Position numbers and translations under genes: made by a program
Assembly (NCBI RefSeq): GCF_963966145.1
Contig: NC_091053.1
Coordinates: 11,284,001 to 11,348,000, forward strand
Source: Tenebrio molitor
Taxonomy: Eukaryota; Arthropoda; Insecta; Coleoptera; Tenebrionidae
Direction: 5' to 3'
DNA: 64,000 nt
In this document: one piece after another, positions 1-10,562 of the stretch
Numbering within the stretch: the stretch's first letter is position 1
How the letters are laid out: the number at the start of each line of letters is the position of its first letter
The notes under the pieces: generated by a model
Database searches by the model: none
The model's input: the letters and a program-made list of their open reading frames with translations, nothing else
What the model was told of the DNA's origin: nothing

Positions 1-2552
1 CATTTGATTTTCATATCTTTTTGAAACTTCATGACACTTTTGAAGGAAACGTCAATCATTGTTATTAACAGTTTTCTCCGCTAGTTGGGGCTAGTTACCA
101 AACGATTTTTTGAGGTTAGTAGAATCAATTTCAACAATGAAAATTGGCATAATGGGACGGCCGTATGGAGCGCAGCGGAAGCTAGATGAAGTTGGCCATG
201 TAAAAAAGAGGGGGATATGACAAAAATATTGGAATTCAAATCATGTCACGGTATGTCATACAAATAATTTGGCATAAGTCTAACATTGTAAAAAATCATG
301 ATGAGATTGTGCAGTGTTCCTACATGTTATCGTCCACTTGCAACCAGGCATAGATTTCCTAATCCGGGAAAATATCCGGAGCGTTTTAGTGATTGGTTGA
401 AGCGGATAGATAATACTCAATTAATAACATTAGATAGTTGGAAAGTATACAATCACCACACTGTATGTGGTCTGCATTTTGAGAAGCATTATTTTGCTGC
501 AAATAATAAATTGAAAAATACCGCTGTACCCACTTTAAGAATTCCATACAGTGAGTTTAATGATATTTACATAAAATGTCATGTATACATTTTGCTTTTT
601 TAGAGAAAACATCAAAAGACCAACTATTTCATCTGCAAGATGAAGTAATACCACCTTCCGTCAGCTTACAAACTCCTGAAACTCCCACCTTGTCACAAAG
701 CAGGAAGTTCGAGCCTTGCAAATCTGAAAAAAAAGTACTGTCACCTACTGCCAACAAATTGTACCAGTCCTTGATAAAATTTTAAAAAGTGGCACGTATC
801 AATAAAATTAGGGCAACTTCTTATCGAAAACAGTTACGGTTGGCTAAACAATTTGACATTAAAATGAAAAGCTCAGTTTTGGGGAGTGATGCTACAAATT
901 TTTGTCTATCACAATTGAAAAAGCGAAATATTCAACCAAAAGGACGCAGATACACCACTGATGAGAAAGTTTTGGCTCTAGCACTATTTAAGCAATCTGG
1001 AAGAGCGTACTCAAAATTAAGGAAAATGTTTGCACTTCCCACTCGACAAACTATGATGGCTATGCTTAATAAAGTTCCAATTAATGCCGGTTTTAATCAA
1101 GTCATATTTGACAATCTAAAAGATGCTGCTTTAAAATTCAATAGTCGTTTCAAAATGTGTGCCCTTATTTTCGATGAGATGTCTATTATGCCGCACATCG
1201 ATTACGATAAAAATTCTGATGAATTTTATGGGTTTGCAACTGATACTCCAGACATAAAAATTGCTGACCACGTCCTTGTCTTTTATATTTGTGGTATTTT
1301 TAAGAAATGGCAGCAACCGATATATTTTTCGTTTTCTTCATCTAGCACAAAATCTTTTGTTATAGTCGATGTATTAAAACAATTAATTGGTGAAATTCAA
1401 AAATGCGGACTAAAAATTATTGCCACTATTTGTGATCAAGGAGTTGCAAATCAAGCGGGTATAAATACTCTACTCAATGAATCACGATCGATCTACAACA
1501 GTAGAAAATTACCCGTAAAGAGGAGAATTATAGTTCAGAACGAAGAAATTATTCCTATGTTTGATACCCCTGATCAGGAACAATTTACTTACAAAAGATC
1601 TAATTTGGGAATGCAATGGAGAAATTGTTAAAGGAGAATGGAACCATATATTGCAAGCTTATTTGACTGACCAACCTTGCGGAGACCTAAGAGCGCTTCC
1701 AAAAATTAATGACCTACATGTTATTCCAGAAAAAATTCCAAAAATGAAGGTAATATGTAATAAAAATAATATTATCGTTGTCTGAACAGTTGTTATATTT
1801 AGGTATGTTACGCCACTCAGCTTTTCAGTCATAGCATGGCTGTAGCTATCTCACTGATGGTTAAAAGTGGTAGGTTGCAACATATGTACTCGAGCAAACG
1901 CTCTAGTTAACTTTTTTGTAGCTGATAACAATTTAAAGGAAGACGCTTTGGGCACTGCGAAGATAGTCAAGTTCTTCGATAAAGTTTTTGACAGCGTGAA
2001 CGGCGGAACACTTCGCCCATCTTGTGGAAAACCCCTACGTGGTGGTGTGTGGAAAAATTCCGACCATGTGAATTTTTGGAAAGAAGCTATAAAAGCGTTA
2101 AAAAATATGTATTTTGTTGACAAAGGCGGAAAAAAAAACGATACCCCCAAGTTTAAAGAACTGGATTGTTACACTAGTAGGATTTTTGAATTTGAATGAA
2201 TCAAGACGCAGTTGAAAATTATTTTGCAAAAATTCGAAGCCAGCGATGTCGTGCAGTAAATCCAACAGCACTCCACTTCCGAGACAGTTTTAAATCTTTA
2301 TTGATACGTGATTTTTTTGGATCGAAATCAATAGGCGCTAACTGCGAGAGTACGAACATTCCCGACTTATTTAATATTAGAGGCTTCATCAACAAAATGC
2401 AAAATATTGCTCGAGACGAGAATGAGATTTCACCAGAGACCTTTAATATATGTAAATATATTTCGAAACTGCAAAATTTTGAGCTTGAGAAAAATATTCA
2501 TAAAAGTATAATTGGGTACCTATGTTTCTGGATGGGTTGCCAAAACTTTAAT

Positions 2553-3092
2553 AGCTATTTATGTAATAAGTAGTCTTTGTTTATGGCAGAGCGAGCTTGC
2601 GAGCGAGGCTAATAAATAGGGCAAGTTCACAAAGCCTAATTATGTACGAATTACATACAAAGCTTTATGTTCGATTGTGAGGTTAAGTTTCTTTTAGATA
2701 CAAAATTAATAGATTCTAAAAATTACGATAATTTCGAAGTGTTCTGTTTTTGTTTCTGTGGTTACGAAATTATTTATTACTATTTATTTTAAAACGAACA
2801 GTGTTTGTGTTTGAAATACGAACTGAAATCGTCTTTATTTCTAGTTGTAATAATGAGCAAAGTAAGTGAAATTGCGGCAAAAGCTAAAGAATCTTGACTG
2901 CAAAGTTTTCTATTAATTCTATTCATTCCTGATTTAAATAAAATTAGGAAAATTTTGACATTTATTTTGAAGTAATACCCAAAATTGACAAGCGGCCGTT
3001 TTACTATCTTTATGGACTAGTCCATAAACAAATAGTTTGTGGACACTAAACGATATCATAAATCATGAATTATAATGCAATCGAACATAAAA
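2553..3092 (+). repeat. Dispersed ~540-bp repeat, copy 1
   Basis: This segment is nearly identical to 17553-18125. Both start at the same short sequence, TAGCTATTTATGTAATAAGT, and both end in CAATCGAACATAAA. Inside is an inverted pair, TTTATGTTCGATTGT near 2668 and its complement near 3078, so the inner 420 bp is foldback-like. The copy interrupts the P-like transposase between a YVSGWVAKTL-like stretch and the C-terminal block, so it is a later insertion. Both copies carry a very short potential reading frame ending MSKVSEIAAKAKES, but nothing suggests it is a real gene. Confidence 0.85.
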
Positions 3093-3256
3093 AATATTAA
3101 TTGTGATCTTTGAAAATCTCATATTTTTACAGACTTTTCACCTGCCGAAAATAGTTACAAATTAATTAATGAGAGAGAATATGACTGTCACTACAGAAAA
3201 CTAAAATATTGCAACATACAATTTATTAAAAATATTAACAAAATTTATAATATTTC

Positions 3257-3634
3257 ACTGTTGTAGATACACTTGCAGACAGTTACGTATTGAAATCATC
3301 TGAAGTCTCAGGTTCTGCCGCTGAAATGGCTTGCAAACGCAAACATAGCAAATATAGTTCAATCATTTCGTCAAACTACGTGTTTAAAGGTTTAGCATTT
3401 GAAACCTTAGGCCCTTGGTGCAAAGAAGCCATCGATTTCATTAATGTCATCGGAAACCGACTTATCGCGGAATCAGGCGATTCAAAATCAAAGAAATTCC
3501 TTTTCGAGAGGATTTCCCTTGCCATTCAACGTGGAAACGCTGCAAGCATTCAGGGCACTTTTCCAGATTCCGCAATATTATCGGAAATTTTTGTATTATA
3601 AAACAAAAATGTTTATGTAATTTCAAAAATTGTT
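3257..3634 (+). pseudogene. 3' fragment of an R2-type retroelement ORF
   Basis: The reading frame from about 3259 to 3601 matches, at roughly 90% identity by eye, the last ~110 residues of the retroelement at 29537-30776. Shared blocks include VDTLADSYVLK, FKGLAFETLGPWCKE and ISLAIQRGNAASI. It lacks everything upstream, including the reverse transcriptase and the catalytic KRPDG part of the nuclease, and so looks like a severely 5'-truncated insertion. It sits inside the P-like transposase, in the same orientation. Confidence 0.85.
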
Positions 3635-3953
3635 TTGGCCAATATTACATCTTTTAAAAATTGTAAACATATTGTAATTCCCTATCACGTAAAATTTTCG
3701 TTCACATGTGACCATAAAGAAAAAATTGAAACTGAAATTATAAACAAGATTATTAATTTAATTATATTTACATTTGTCAAAGGTATAAATTTGATATTAA
3801 GTGGTAAAGATACCAGAGTAACTCAGTACCAAAATAAAGTTTATAATGAAGCTGTAACACTTTACAAAAAGAAATTAAATATAAAAAATCGTAAATAAAA
3901 TTGTGTTTATTTTTTGTATACTTTTGAATTTAATAATTAATTTAGTAATTATA

Positions 3954-4124
3954 CAGGGTGATTTACGAGGAATAATGAGCCCGACGGAATAGAAAATGCA
4001 ACCCACAATACATTGCAACAAAAAGCCGGACATCGAAGCGGTAAATGTCCGGGTTTTTCTCCTGATGAATTGCGGGTTGCATTTTCTATTCCGTCGGGCT
4101 CATTATTCCTCGTAAATCATCCTG
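3954..4124. repeat. MITE with ~50-bp TIRs
   Basis: The ends, beginning CAGGGTGATTTACGAGGAAT and its near-exact complement, form TIRs of about 50 bp. They are flanked by TA on both sides, and the middle can fold further around GCCGGACAT. A diverged relative lies at 25525-25678. TA flanks and CAGGG ends suit a mariner/Tc1-type non-autonomous element. Confidence 0.85.
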
Positions 4125-4670
4125 TATGTTTTGTTTCAGAACTTCGAATTTTTCACTCTATTCGAATCTAAATTTTAGCAACGTGGCAGGTTTTGTATGG
4201 AAAGCAAGAAGTTTAATAGCTAAATTTGACTCAAGTTACTTCATTAAACTCCTTATTTTGCATACAGAGTAAGTCACGTTGCCAACATTTACCTTTGAAT
4301 GGAGTGAAAAATTCGTTCAGCAACATATCGTGTGTTCCACAAAAAACTCACTCGCAGCAAGCCATGACAAAAGTGAAGTATGTCTTAGTACCAGATGTGA
4401 AATGAACTACTAAAGTAAATTTATAGGATATGTGTCACTCACAATATGATGAAAATTTGTAAGTAACAAATGAACTACTTCCAGTGATTCTAAAATCGAC
4501 ATGACCAGTCTATCTATCTCTGTAGTCATGGCTTACTGCGAGTGAGTTTTTATTGGAACACACGATACATAATATTATTGGCAAAAAGGAGGGGAATATG
4601 GAATCACATAGTATGCTTTGAAATTTTGCACCCACCACAAGCCGATAGATGGCGTCAATCAGAAAAAAAA

Positions 4671-4741
4671 CCATGGCCAACTTCATCTAGCTTCCGCTGC
4701 ACTCCATGGAGCGCAGCGGAAGCTAGATGAAGTTGGCCATG
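4671..4741. repeat. Perfect-looking palindrome of two P-like termini
   Basis: About 30 bp on each side of a central CCATGG are inverted copies of each other, and both match the TIR at 164-200. The right arm therefore looks like a second left terminus, joined head to head to the right terminus of the 164-4707 element. Confidence 0.8.
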
Positions 4742-5055
4742 AAAAAACTATGGAGTTTGCATTCTAAATTACACTTATTTTTTCTACTGGATACCGCAAT
4801 ACCCTATAAACGTATGTCGACTTTGAAAAAACATATCACAGACTTCGGTACCTTCCCCCATTTCATTCTAACCTGTATTAAAATATGTTTCTCTCTGGTA
4901 TTACAATACGTATGTCGTTTTGATGTTTCGCAAATGTCAATTTTGAAGTTTGAAATTAATTCAAAAGTCTGAACCTGTGGTCTTAACTGTCATAAAACTT
5001 GATGTTTTAATTTCTAACATTATTCCTGCATTCGTAAAATAGAATAATTGCAATA

Positions 5056-5725
5056 ATGAAAACCTGCAGAATTTGTTCTGCTCCTTACAGTTCTTCAAGA
5101 CAAGACTTATCTTTTCACTAGTATGTACCTAAAATAGACGATTCTTTACAAATACCCAAGACCTGGGTGAAAAAATGATTTCAGTTTTCCAAAAGAAACC
5201 TTCTTAAGAAACAAATGGATATCAGTGTGGAAGAGACAATGAAAGTTCCAAAAGATGCGGTTATTTGTTCAAAACATTTTCGGAATTCTGAATATGAGGA
5301 ATGTAAAAAACCATGCAAAATTTTAAAAAGGGGTTGTATAGTTATCTTCACAATACGTGAATTTTCCTACCACACCTAATGCCCCCTTTAATCTCAATTT
5401 CGCAGAAGAACATTGTAGTGGCAACAAAGATAGAGCGTATAAAACTTAAATATTTAATTTCTCTTTCATAACTTACTTACCTATTTTTAAAAATTGTTAG
5501 AAAATAAAACGACGACTACTCAATCAGTAGATCCGAGATATAATGCAGATGTAACAGTAGAGCATAGCCCTTGAAAAGCAGAACGACATGTAAATATGAT
5601 CCAACAATATGTTGACGAGCAAAGGGAAATACAGTACGAATGTAAGAAAACTGCGAAAGCTCTAAACAAAAACAAGATAAGAAGTAAACTTAACAAAGTT
5701 GCATTATTTAATAATGAATAAATAT
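5056..5725 (+). pseudogene. THAP-domain transposase N-terminus, decayed
   Basis: From 5056 the translation reads MKTCRICSAPYSSSRQD, a THAP-like Cys pair, and soon hits a stop. After a short gap another frame gives a VICSKHFRNSEYEE block (near 5250-5310), which corresponds to the second half of a THAP zinc finger. A Lys/Gln-rich helical stretch (about 5577-5720, QQYVDEQREIQYECKKTAK) could be the following coiled-coil exon. Several stops and frameshifts break it. It lies between the inverted P-like ends at 4622 and 6375. Confidence 0.6.
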
Positions 5726-5739
5726 AAGAATCTGTTACG

Positions 5740-6260
5740 ACTAATATTTATTTTGATGTTTTTTCGTAAGTTTCATAGATACTTGTGAGTTTGAATTTAC
5801 GCACAAATTAAAGTTAAGTGGTTCACAAAAGTATAGTTGTTGAAGGCAGACAACTCTCTTCACCTTTGTAGTCCAAACCTGGATTTCCTTTTGTGAAATC
5901 TTTACCAACAGCATTGTCAGTGTTTCACATTAGAGTGAAAAATACCTGGCTTTAGACGAATTAGTCATTCTTACTATGTTCAAGTTCTAAAACAATAATA
6001 CTTGATAGAGTTAACGGTTCAAATACTCTCGAACTATGCAAACTTCAGAGAAACAGATTAGAAAAAAGATGACACGAATGACAGGAGAGTAATAAATAAT
6101 TGATAGATTGAGAATTTAAACCAATCAGCATCGGGGGACTCTCTAAAGGATAGTGCTAATATCCAGATAATGCGTTGAGAGCGACAGAAATAGATGGTAC
6201 GTCTTGTTCAACTATGATCGCTGTACGCCGTATCCAGTACTAATAAATCCATGTGTCTAT
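5740..6260. other. No gene seen
   Basis: AT-rich sequence between the THAP remnant and the right-end motifs of the P-like relic. I see no coding signature or repeat in it. Confidence 0.5.
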
Positions 6261-6861
6261 GCAATTCTTGTCTATGCAATTCCCCATAGACAAAATAAGA
6301 ACATATAGAACGCAAACTCCCTATACATTTTTTGGGCACAAAGCGTTTACCGCCATCTCTTATCCTGGTGAGGGTGCAAAATCACAGCCTACTGGATGAG
6401 TTTACCTTTCCTTTGATTTTTTTTTATCATCGTAAATTTTCACAACAAATTAAAATGCCAGCAATACTTTCGATATTTTATTTTCAACCGTTTTTGATAC
6501 AGTTCTGCTTCATTTTTATAAATATTATTCCTAAATGTTACCGTTCCCGTATCCTACCACTTAAAATTAAATTTTACCCCTTAATGTAAATGTGGTTAAA
6601 TGAATTATTTTACCAATAATTTCATCTTCAATTTTATTTTTAAGGAAACGAAAAATTAACATTAGGTATCTACTTGTTTGAACTACCGTTAAAATTTTGC
6701 TTTTAATATTATCGGCCGAAATTATGTTACTGAATATAATTTTGAAAATATTATGAATCTTATTAACATTTTTTACAAACTCTAAAAAACTCACACTTGC
6801 CACTTTCTGCTAAATTTTAGTATACATCCAGAAATCCTTCCAATGTTTTCATTCAATTTTT

Positions 6862-7512
6862 TTATGGAAAGAAGTGCTGTTTTTTTAATCCAAAAATTGT
6901 TCCAAAGTAGGTACATATTGCGTAAGTGTAGGACTGCTTCCTGCGAAAATTTTGTGTGCCCCGGATTTTTGTAAACTGCACAAGCAAGAGGTTTCTCGCA
7001 ACGTGGGCGAAATGTCCCTCCCTCCAGATTATTATCAAAGAGTTTGTCAAAAAAGTTATTGTTTTTGCAGTTCCCAAGTCTTCATCATTTAGGTTTGTTC
7101 TACCTGTTAGTTAAAATATATATTAGATTATTAACAACAATTGTTATTAGAAATTACAACAGTTAACTAATAGCGTGATAGTTGAATTTATCATGATTAT
7201 GACGACTCAAAACTTGAGTTGCATAGGACATCTTTTGGATCTTATCTGCATGTCCGTAATTTTGTGGAGGGCTCTTAATTCGCCCCACGCTGAATCATAA
7301 AGATAAACCTTCACTATATGGTCCAATTTCACACTTAAAATTTCTTCGTTTACTTCCCAAACCAAATCTTTTGTTATCCTATAATTTCTAATTCCTTTAA
7401 TAAGATATGGTGTATCAAATAATGGTGTAATCTCTTGGTCTTGAAGTATTATTTTTCTTTCAATTTGTTGACTGTTTTCTATATAAATTTTGCTTGATTC
7501 TCTCAACAACAA
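6862..7512 (-). pseudogene. P-like transposase, internal fragment
   Basis: The first piece (7512-7207) reads LLRESSKIYIE, then ITPLFDTPYLIKGIRNYRI and TKDLVWEVNEE. It aligns block by block with residues around 1490-1750 of the P-like pseudogene at the window start (IIPMFDTP, LIRNNLLTKDLIWE, GDLRALPKINDLHV). The second piece (7077-6862) begins GTAKTITFL, matching GTAKIVKFFDKVF. The N-terminal end stops exactly where the CR1/Jockey-like retrotransposon begins (7513), so the upstream exons were displaced or lost by that insertion. Confidence 0.75.
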
Positions 7513-7625
7513 ATTTATTATTATTATTATTTGGTATGTTGGTTAGCAAAAACCAACAGTAAACAGCGTTATACAATGCAACAGCTCAAAAAGCGACTGT
7601 GTACCCGTTACGGGAAACGCCCCAA

Positions 7626-10511
7626 TTAAACCTCTGAAATGCAGGTAATCAATCTCTTAAATTGTCCAAGACTAATCACAAAAATATCGCACTCACTACA
7701 GTTGCTATTGAATAATGTGCAGGCAGTATAAAGAGGGGAACGATGCAGTATATTAGTAACTGCTCGCGGAACATAAAAAAAACGACCAGATCTAAGATTT
7801 GCCCGAGGCACATTGAAATAAATTTGGGATAACAAGAAGGGAGAATTAGTAATGCCGTGTATGATCTTATATAGAAATATCAGAAAACTATCATTACGTC
7901 TCATATTGAGAGAACGCAGATTTGCCATATCATAAAGAACAGAATTAGGAGTACCTCTTGGAGGAAATTCAGCAATTAACTTGAACAGAAGATACTTGAC
8001 AAACTTCCTCTGAACCGACTCCAAAGCATCAACACCTCTTCGATAGATCGGCGACCATACAATTGAACAGTACTCCAATTTAGATCTGACCAAGGTAAAA
8101 TAAAGTGCCCTTAAGCAACTCTCAGACCTGAATCGTTTGCACGATCGAAAGATGAAACCTAAAGTTTTGACTGATGATGCCACAATAATATCAACATGTT
8201 CGTTGAAGGTGAATTGAGCGTCAAATGTAACGCCTAAATCCTTGAAAGTGAAACACCTAGTCAATGAAGCATTCCCAATTCTATAATCGAACATAAGCGG
8301 CTTGGTCTTACGAGAGAACGAGAGAATGTAGCATTTGTCACGATTCAAGGGGAGACCATTACTGCGACACCAACCATAAAGCACATCAACATTTGATTGC
8401 AAACGCATACAGTCAGAAATATCTCTAATAGTAGAATACAGCTTAACATCATCGGCAAACAAAAGCACATTTAAACTAAATATTTCAACGATATCGTTAA
8501 TAAACAAAAGGAAAAGCAAGGGACCTAAATTAGACCCTTGGGGAACACCTGAATTTACAACTAGCCGAGCAGAATAGAAACCTAAAACATTTACGTAACA
8601 AAAACGATCCAATAAATAAGACTCGAATAGATTTAAAAGAGAGTCACTGAACCCGAAGTGTCTGAGTTTATTTAATAAGATATTATGATCGATGCGATCA
8701 AATGCTTTTGAAAAGTCGGTGTAGATGACATCAACCTGAGTATTTTTATCCAACGCAGCTGAAATGAAATGCGAGATGCAAGATAAATTGGTGGACGTAG
8801 ACCTACCCCTAAAAAATCCATGCTGATGTTCAGAGATAACATTTTGTACATTAGTATATATATAAGAGTAAATAATAGACTCAAATACCTTGGAAATATG
8901 CGATAGAATGGTGACAGGTCTATAATTTGAGATGATATTCTTCTTACCCGACTTGAATATAGGACAAATCTTACCAACCTTCCATAAGCACGGATAAACT
9001 GAGGTTGTTAAAATTAAATTGTATAAAAAATGCAAAGGCGTAACCAGTATTTGAGCACAATCCTTAAGGATAAAACCAGGAAGGGCATCCTCACCGCTGG
9101 CAGAAGACGGCTTCAGTTTTAAAAGATGCCTTAGGATATCATCAGTAGAAATACTTGGCAAATGAATATAATTGTTGTTACAAGGATTATTAAACTGAAA
9201 ATCCGTCATTGATGGTGACGAAAAATTCTTTTCGAAGTAGGATAGAAAGGCGTTAGCGATAGTATGCGGGGTGGAGTACTCGACCTCATCTAATTGCATA
9301 ACTGAAGGAATAGTACTAGATTTCCTTTTATGGTTCACAAATGACCAAAAACAACGAGGGTCGTGAGTTAGTTGCTGTTCAACCGTAGAAATATACTCAT
9401 GGTATGCTGCATTAATGCTGATCTTAAGATCACGTCTCAAGGTCCTAAATTCAATTAATGTAGAGCGTGACTTAGTTTTTTTGTATCTTTTAAAAACCTT
9501 AAACTTGTGTTTTAATTTCCTGATAATGTCGGTTGTATACCAGGCCGGATAATGTGAAGAATTCGCTCTGTTCAGCGGTACAAACTGCCGAAACATGTCA
9601 TATAACTTTTCATAAAATAAACCGACTGCCACATTCACATCGTTCACAGCATGCAGAAAACTCCAGTCACAATTGGCAATACAATCGTAGAGACCCAACA
9701 GGTTAGCTTTACGGAAATTAAATCGAGGATGAAGCGCACTTCCAATTAACAGGGGAGCGGAATCAAGCATAACACTGCAATCAAAACTTGATAGTATTAG
9801 ATCTAAACAACGATTATCACAATTCGTAATATAATTGAATTGTTTAAGATTTAAAATACTACAAAAATTAAGTAAAAGTTCGTTTTTAGAGTCTATTCTG
9901 CAACCATTATTATTGATATAATTAGGCACATTAAAATCACCTATAAACAGTACATCGTGTTCATACAAGTAATCCAAGACCTCCAAAAACTCCATCAGGG
10001 TGGCAAAGTCATCAACTGAGGTTTGAGGTGGTATATAAATAACAAAAACGAACACAAAAGATTGGGAATTCAATACAACTTTACAACCTATTATATCAAT
10101 AATAGGCAAATGGGCAATAATATGGTCAAGATTCAGTTGAAAGACCCGATAAGATTTGTGAATTAGCAGCAAAACGCCACCACCACGCACGAGGCCAAGA
10201 TCAGTAAAGTTTCTGTCCTTTCTGTAGATGTCGTAAATGCTATTATCAGCAATTTCCAAGGATGAAACATTATCAGATAGCCAAGTCTCGGAGACGGCAA
10301 TGACGTCACTCTGAGAACCACCAGTTGATTCAAAAAAATCAGATATCTTAGTATTCATACCACCGGCATTTAGGTACTGAACCAAGAATGAGATCTGCTC
10401 AGGCTTACGTACACTATTGGAGGCAGATGCAACAGAGGAGCCAAGGTCTAAAGGACTTATCAGACGGTCACCTCCAGTTAGGGTGATATTACCATCAACA
10501 AACAAAGACAA
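7626..10511 (-). CDS. Non-LTR retrotransposon ORF2 (EN-RT), intact frame
   Basis: A 961-codon uninterrupted frame. The N-terminal third is an apurinic-type endonuclease/exonuclease fold: NAGGMNTK start motif, SETWL, and FIGDFN with the catalytic Asp. The centre is a reverse transcriptase with YRPVTILSHISKVFE, TDFSKAFDRIDH, GVPQGSNLGPLLF and the catalytic LLFADDVKLYS box. A C-terminal region typical of Jockey/CR1 proteins follows (YCSIVWSPIYRRGVDALESV). The usual SDH box of the endonuclease is not obvious; the corresponding area reads GSALHPRF. It would make cDNA by target-primed reverse transcription. ORF1 lies 50 bp upstream. With no stop codons this is one of the better preserved coding regions here. 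The CR1 versus Jockey assignment is uncertain. Confidence 0.9.
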   Translation of the reverse strand: MSLFVDGNITLTGGDRLISPLDLGSSVASASNSVRKPEQISFLVQYLNAGGMNTKISDFFESTGGSQSDVIAVSETWLSDNVSSLEIADNSIYDIYRKDRNFTDLGLVRGGGVLLLIHKSYRVFQLNLDHIIAHLPIIDIIGCKVVLNSQSFVFVFVIYIPPQTSVDDFATLMEFLEVLDYLYEHDVLFIGDFNVPNYINNNGCRIDSKNELLLNFCSILNLKQFNYITNCDNRCLDLILSSFDCSVMLDSAPLLIGSALHPRFNFRKANLLGLYDCIANCDWSFLHAVNDVNVAVGLFYEKLYDMFRQFVPLNRANSSHYPAWYTTDIIRKLKHKFKVFKRYKKTKSRSTLIEFRTLRRDLKISINAAYHEYISTVEQQLTHDPRCFWSFVNHKRKSSTIPSVMQLDEVEYSTPHTIANAFLSYFEKNFSSPSMTDFQFNNPCNNNYIHLPSISTDDILRHLLKLKPSSASGEDALPGFILKDCAQILVTPLHFLYNLILTTSVYPCLWKVGKICPIFKSGKKNIISNYRPVTILSHISKVFESIIYSYIYTNVQNVISEHQHGFFRGRSTSTNLSCISHFISAALDKNTQVDVIYTDFSKAFDRIDHNILLNKLRHFGFSDSLLNLFESYLLDRFCYVNVLGFYSARLVVNSGVPQGSNLGPLLFLLFINDIVEIFSLNVLLFADDVKLYSTIRDISDCMRLQSNVDVLYGWCRSNGLPLNRDKCYILSFSRKTKPLMFDYRIGNASLTRCFTFKDLGVTFDAQFTFNEHVDIIVASSVKTLGFIFRSCKRFRSESCLRALYFTLVRSKLEYCSIVWSPIYRRGVDALESVQRKFVKYLLFKLIAEFPPRGTPNSVLYDMANLRSLNMRRNDSFLIFLYKIIHGITNSPFLLSQIYFNVPRANLRSGRFFYVPRAVTNILHRSPLYTACTLFNSNCSECDIFVISLGQFKRLITCISEV

Positions 10512-10562
10512 CGATTCAATATTAACTGCCTCTTGATATAATAGTGAATCCGAATTTAGTTG

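Larger units (their letters stand above)
298..3898 (+). pseudogene. P-element/THAP9-like transposase, broken
   Basis: Exon 1 (298-550) encodes an N-terminal C2CH THAP domain: the CSVPTC pair, a conserved Trp, CGLHF and a closing AVP motif. A GTGAGT donor at 551 and an acceptor ending at 603 define a 53-bp intron, and exon 2 stays in frame. An in-frame TAA at 783-785 interrupts a reading frame that otherwise runs on to 1631. It contains an RNase H-like core with Asp in FDEMSI and in ICDQG. Further frameshifts occur near 1570, 1900 and 2190. A second intron probably lies at 1750-1801. The NQDAVENYFAKIRS block (from 2196) is the usual P-family C-terminal signature. The gene then resumes after two insertions, at about 3135-3250 (REYDCHYRKL) and 3635-3898. 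It cannot make an active protein as it stands. Confidence 0.85.
164..4707 (+). mobile_element. P-like (THAP9-type) DNA transposon with TIRs
   Basis: A 36-37 bp sequence at 164-200 (core GCGCAGCGGAAGCTAGATGA) recurs as its reverse complement at 4671-4707, with one mismatch seen. These repeats flank a broken P-element/THAP9-like transposase on the plus strand, whose N-terminal THAP exon begins about 100 bp inside the left repeat and whose C-terminal region ends near 3898. I infer that the two repeats are the termini of one 4.5-kb element. Inside it lie a 540-bp dispersed repeat (2553-3092), a retroelement 3' fragment (3257-3634) and a small inverted-repeat element (3954-4124). No matching 8-bp target duplication is visible, partly because the right terminus abuts another copy of the same repeat. 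Confidence 0.7.
4622..6375. mobile_element. Decayed P-like element with THAP remnant
   Basis: The left border holds TTTTGCACCCACCACAAGCC (4622) and TATGGAGTTTGCATTCTA (near 4749). The right border holds the inverted equivalents, AGAACGCAAACTCCCTATAC (near 6308) and a GGTGAGGGTGCAAAAT motif (near 6370). Between them is a decayed THAP domain (5056-5340). The same end motifs recur at 12455-12555 and 15530-15621, so this is one family. The left end is split by the 4671-4741 palindrome. Exact termini are uncertain. Confidence 0.5.
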
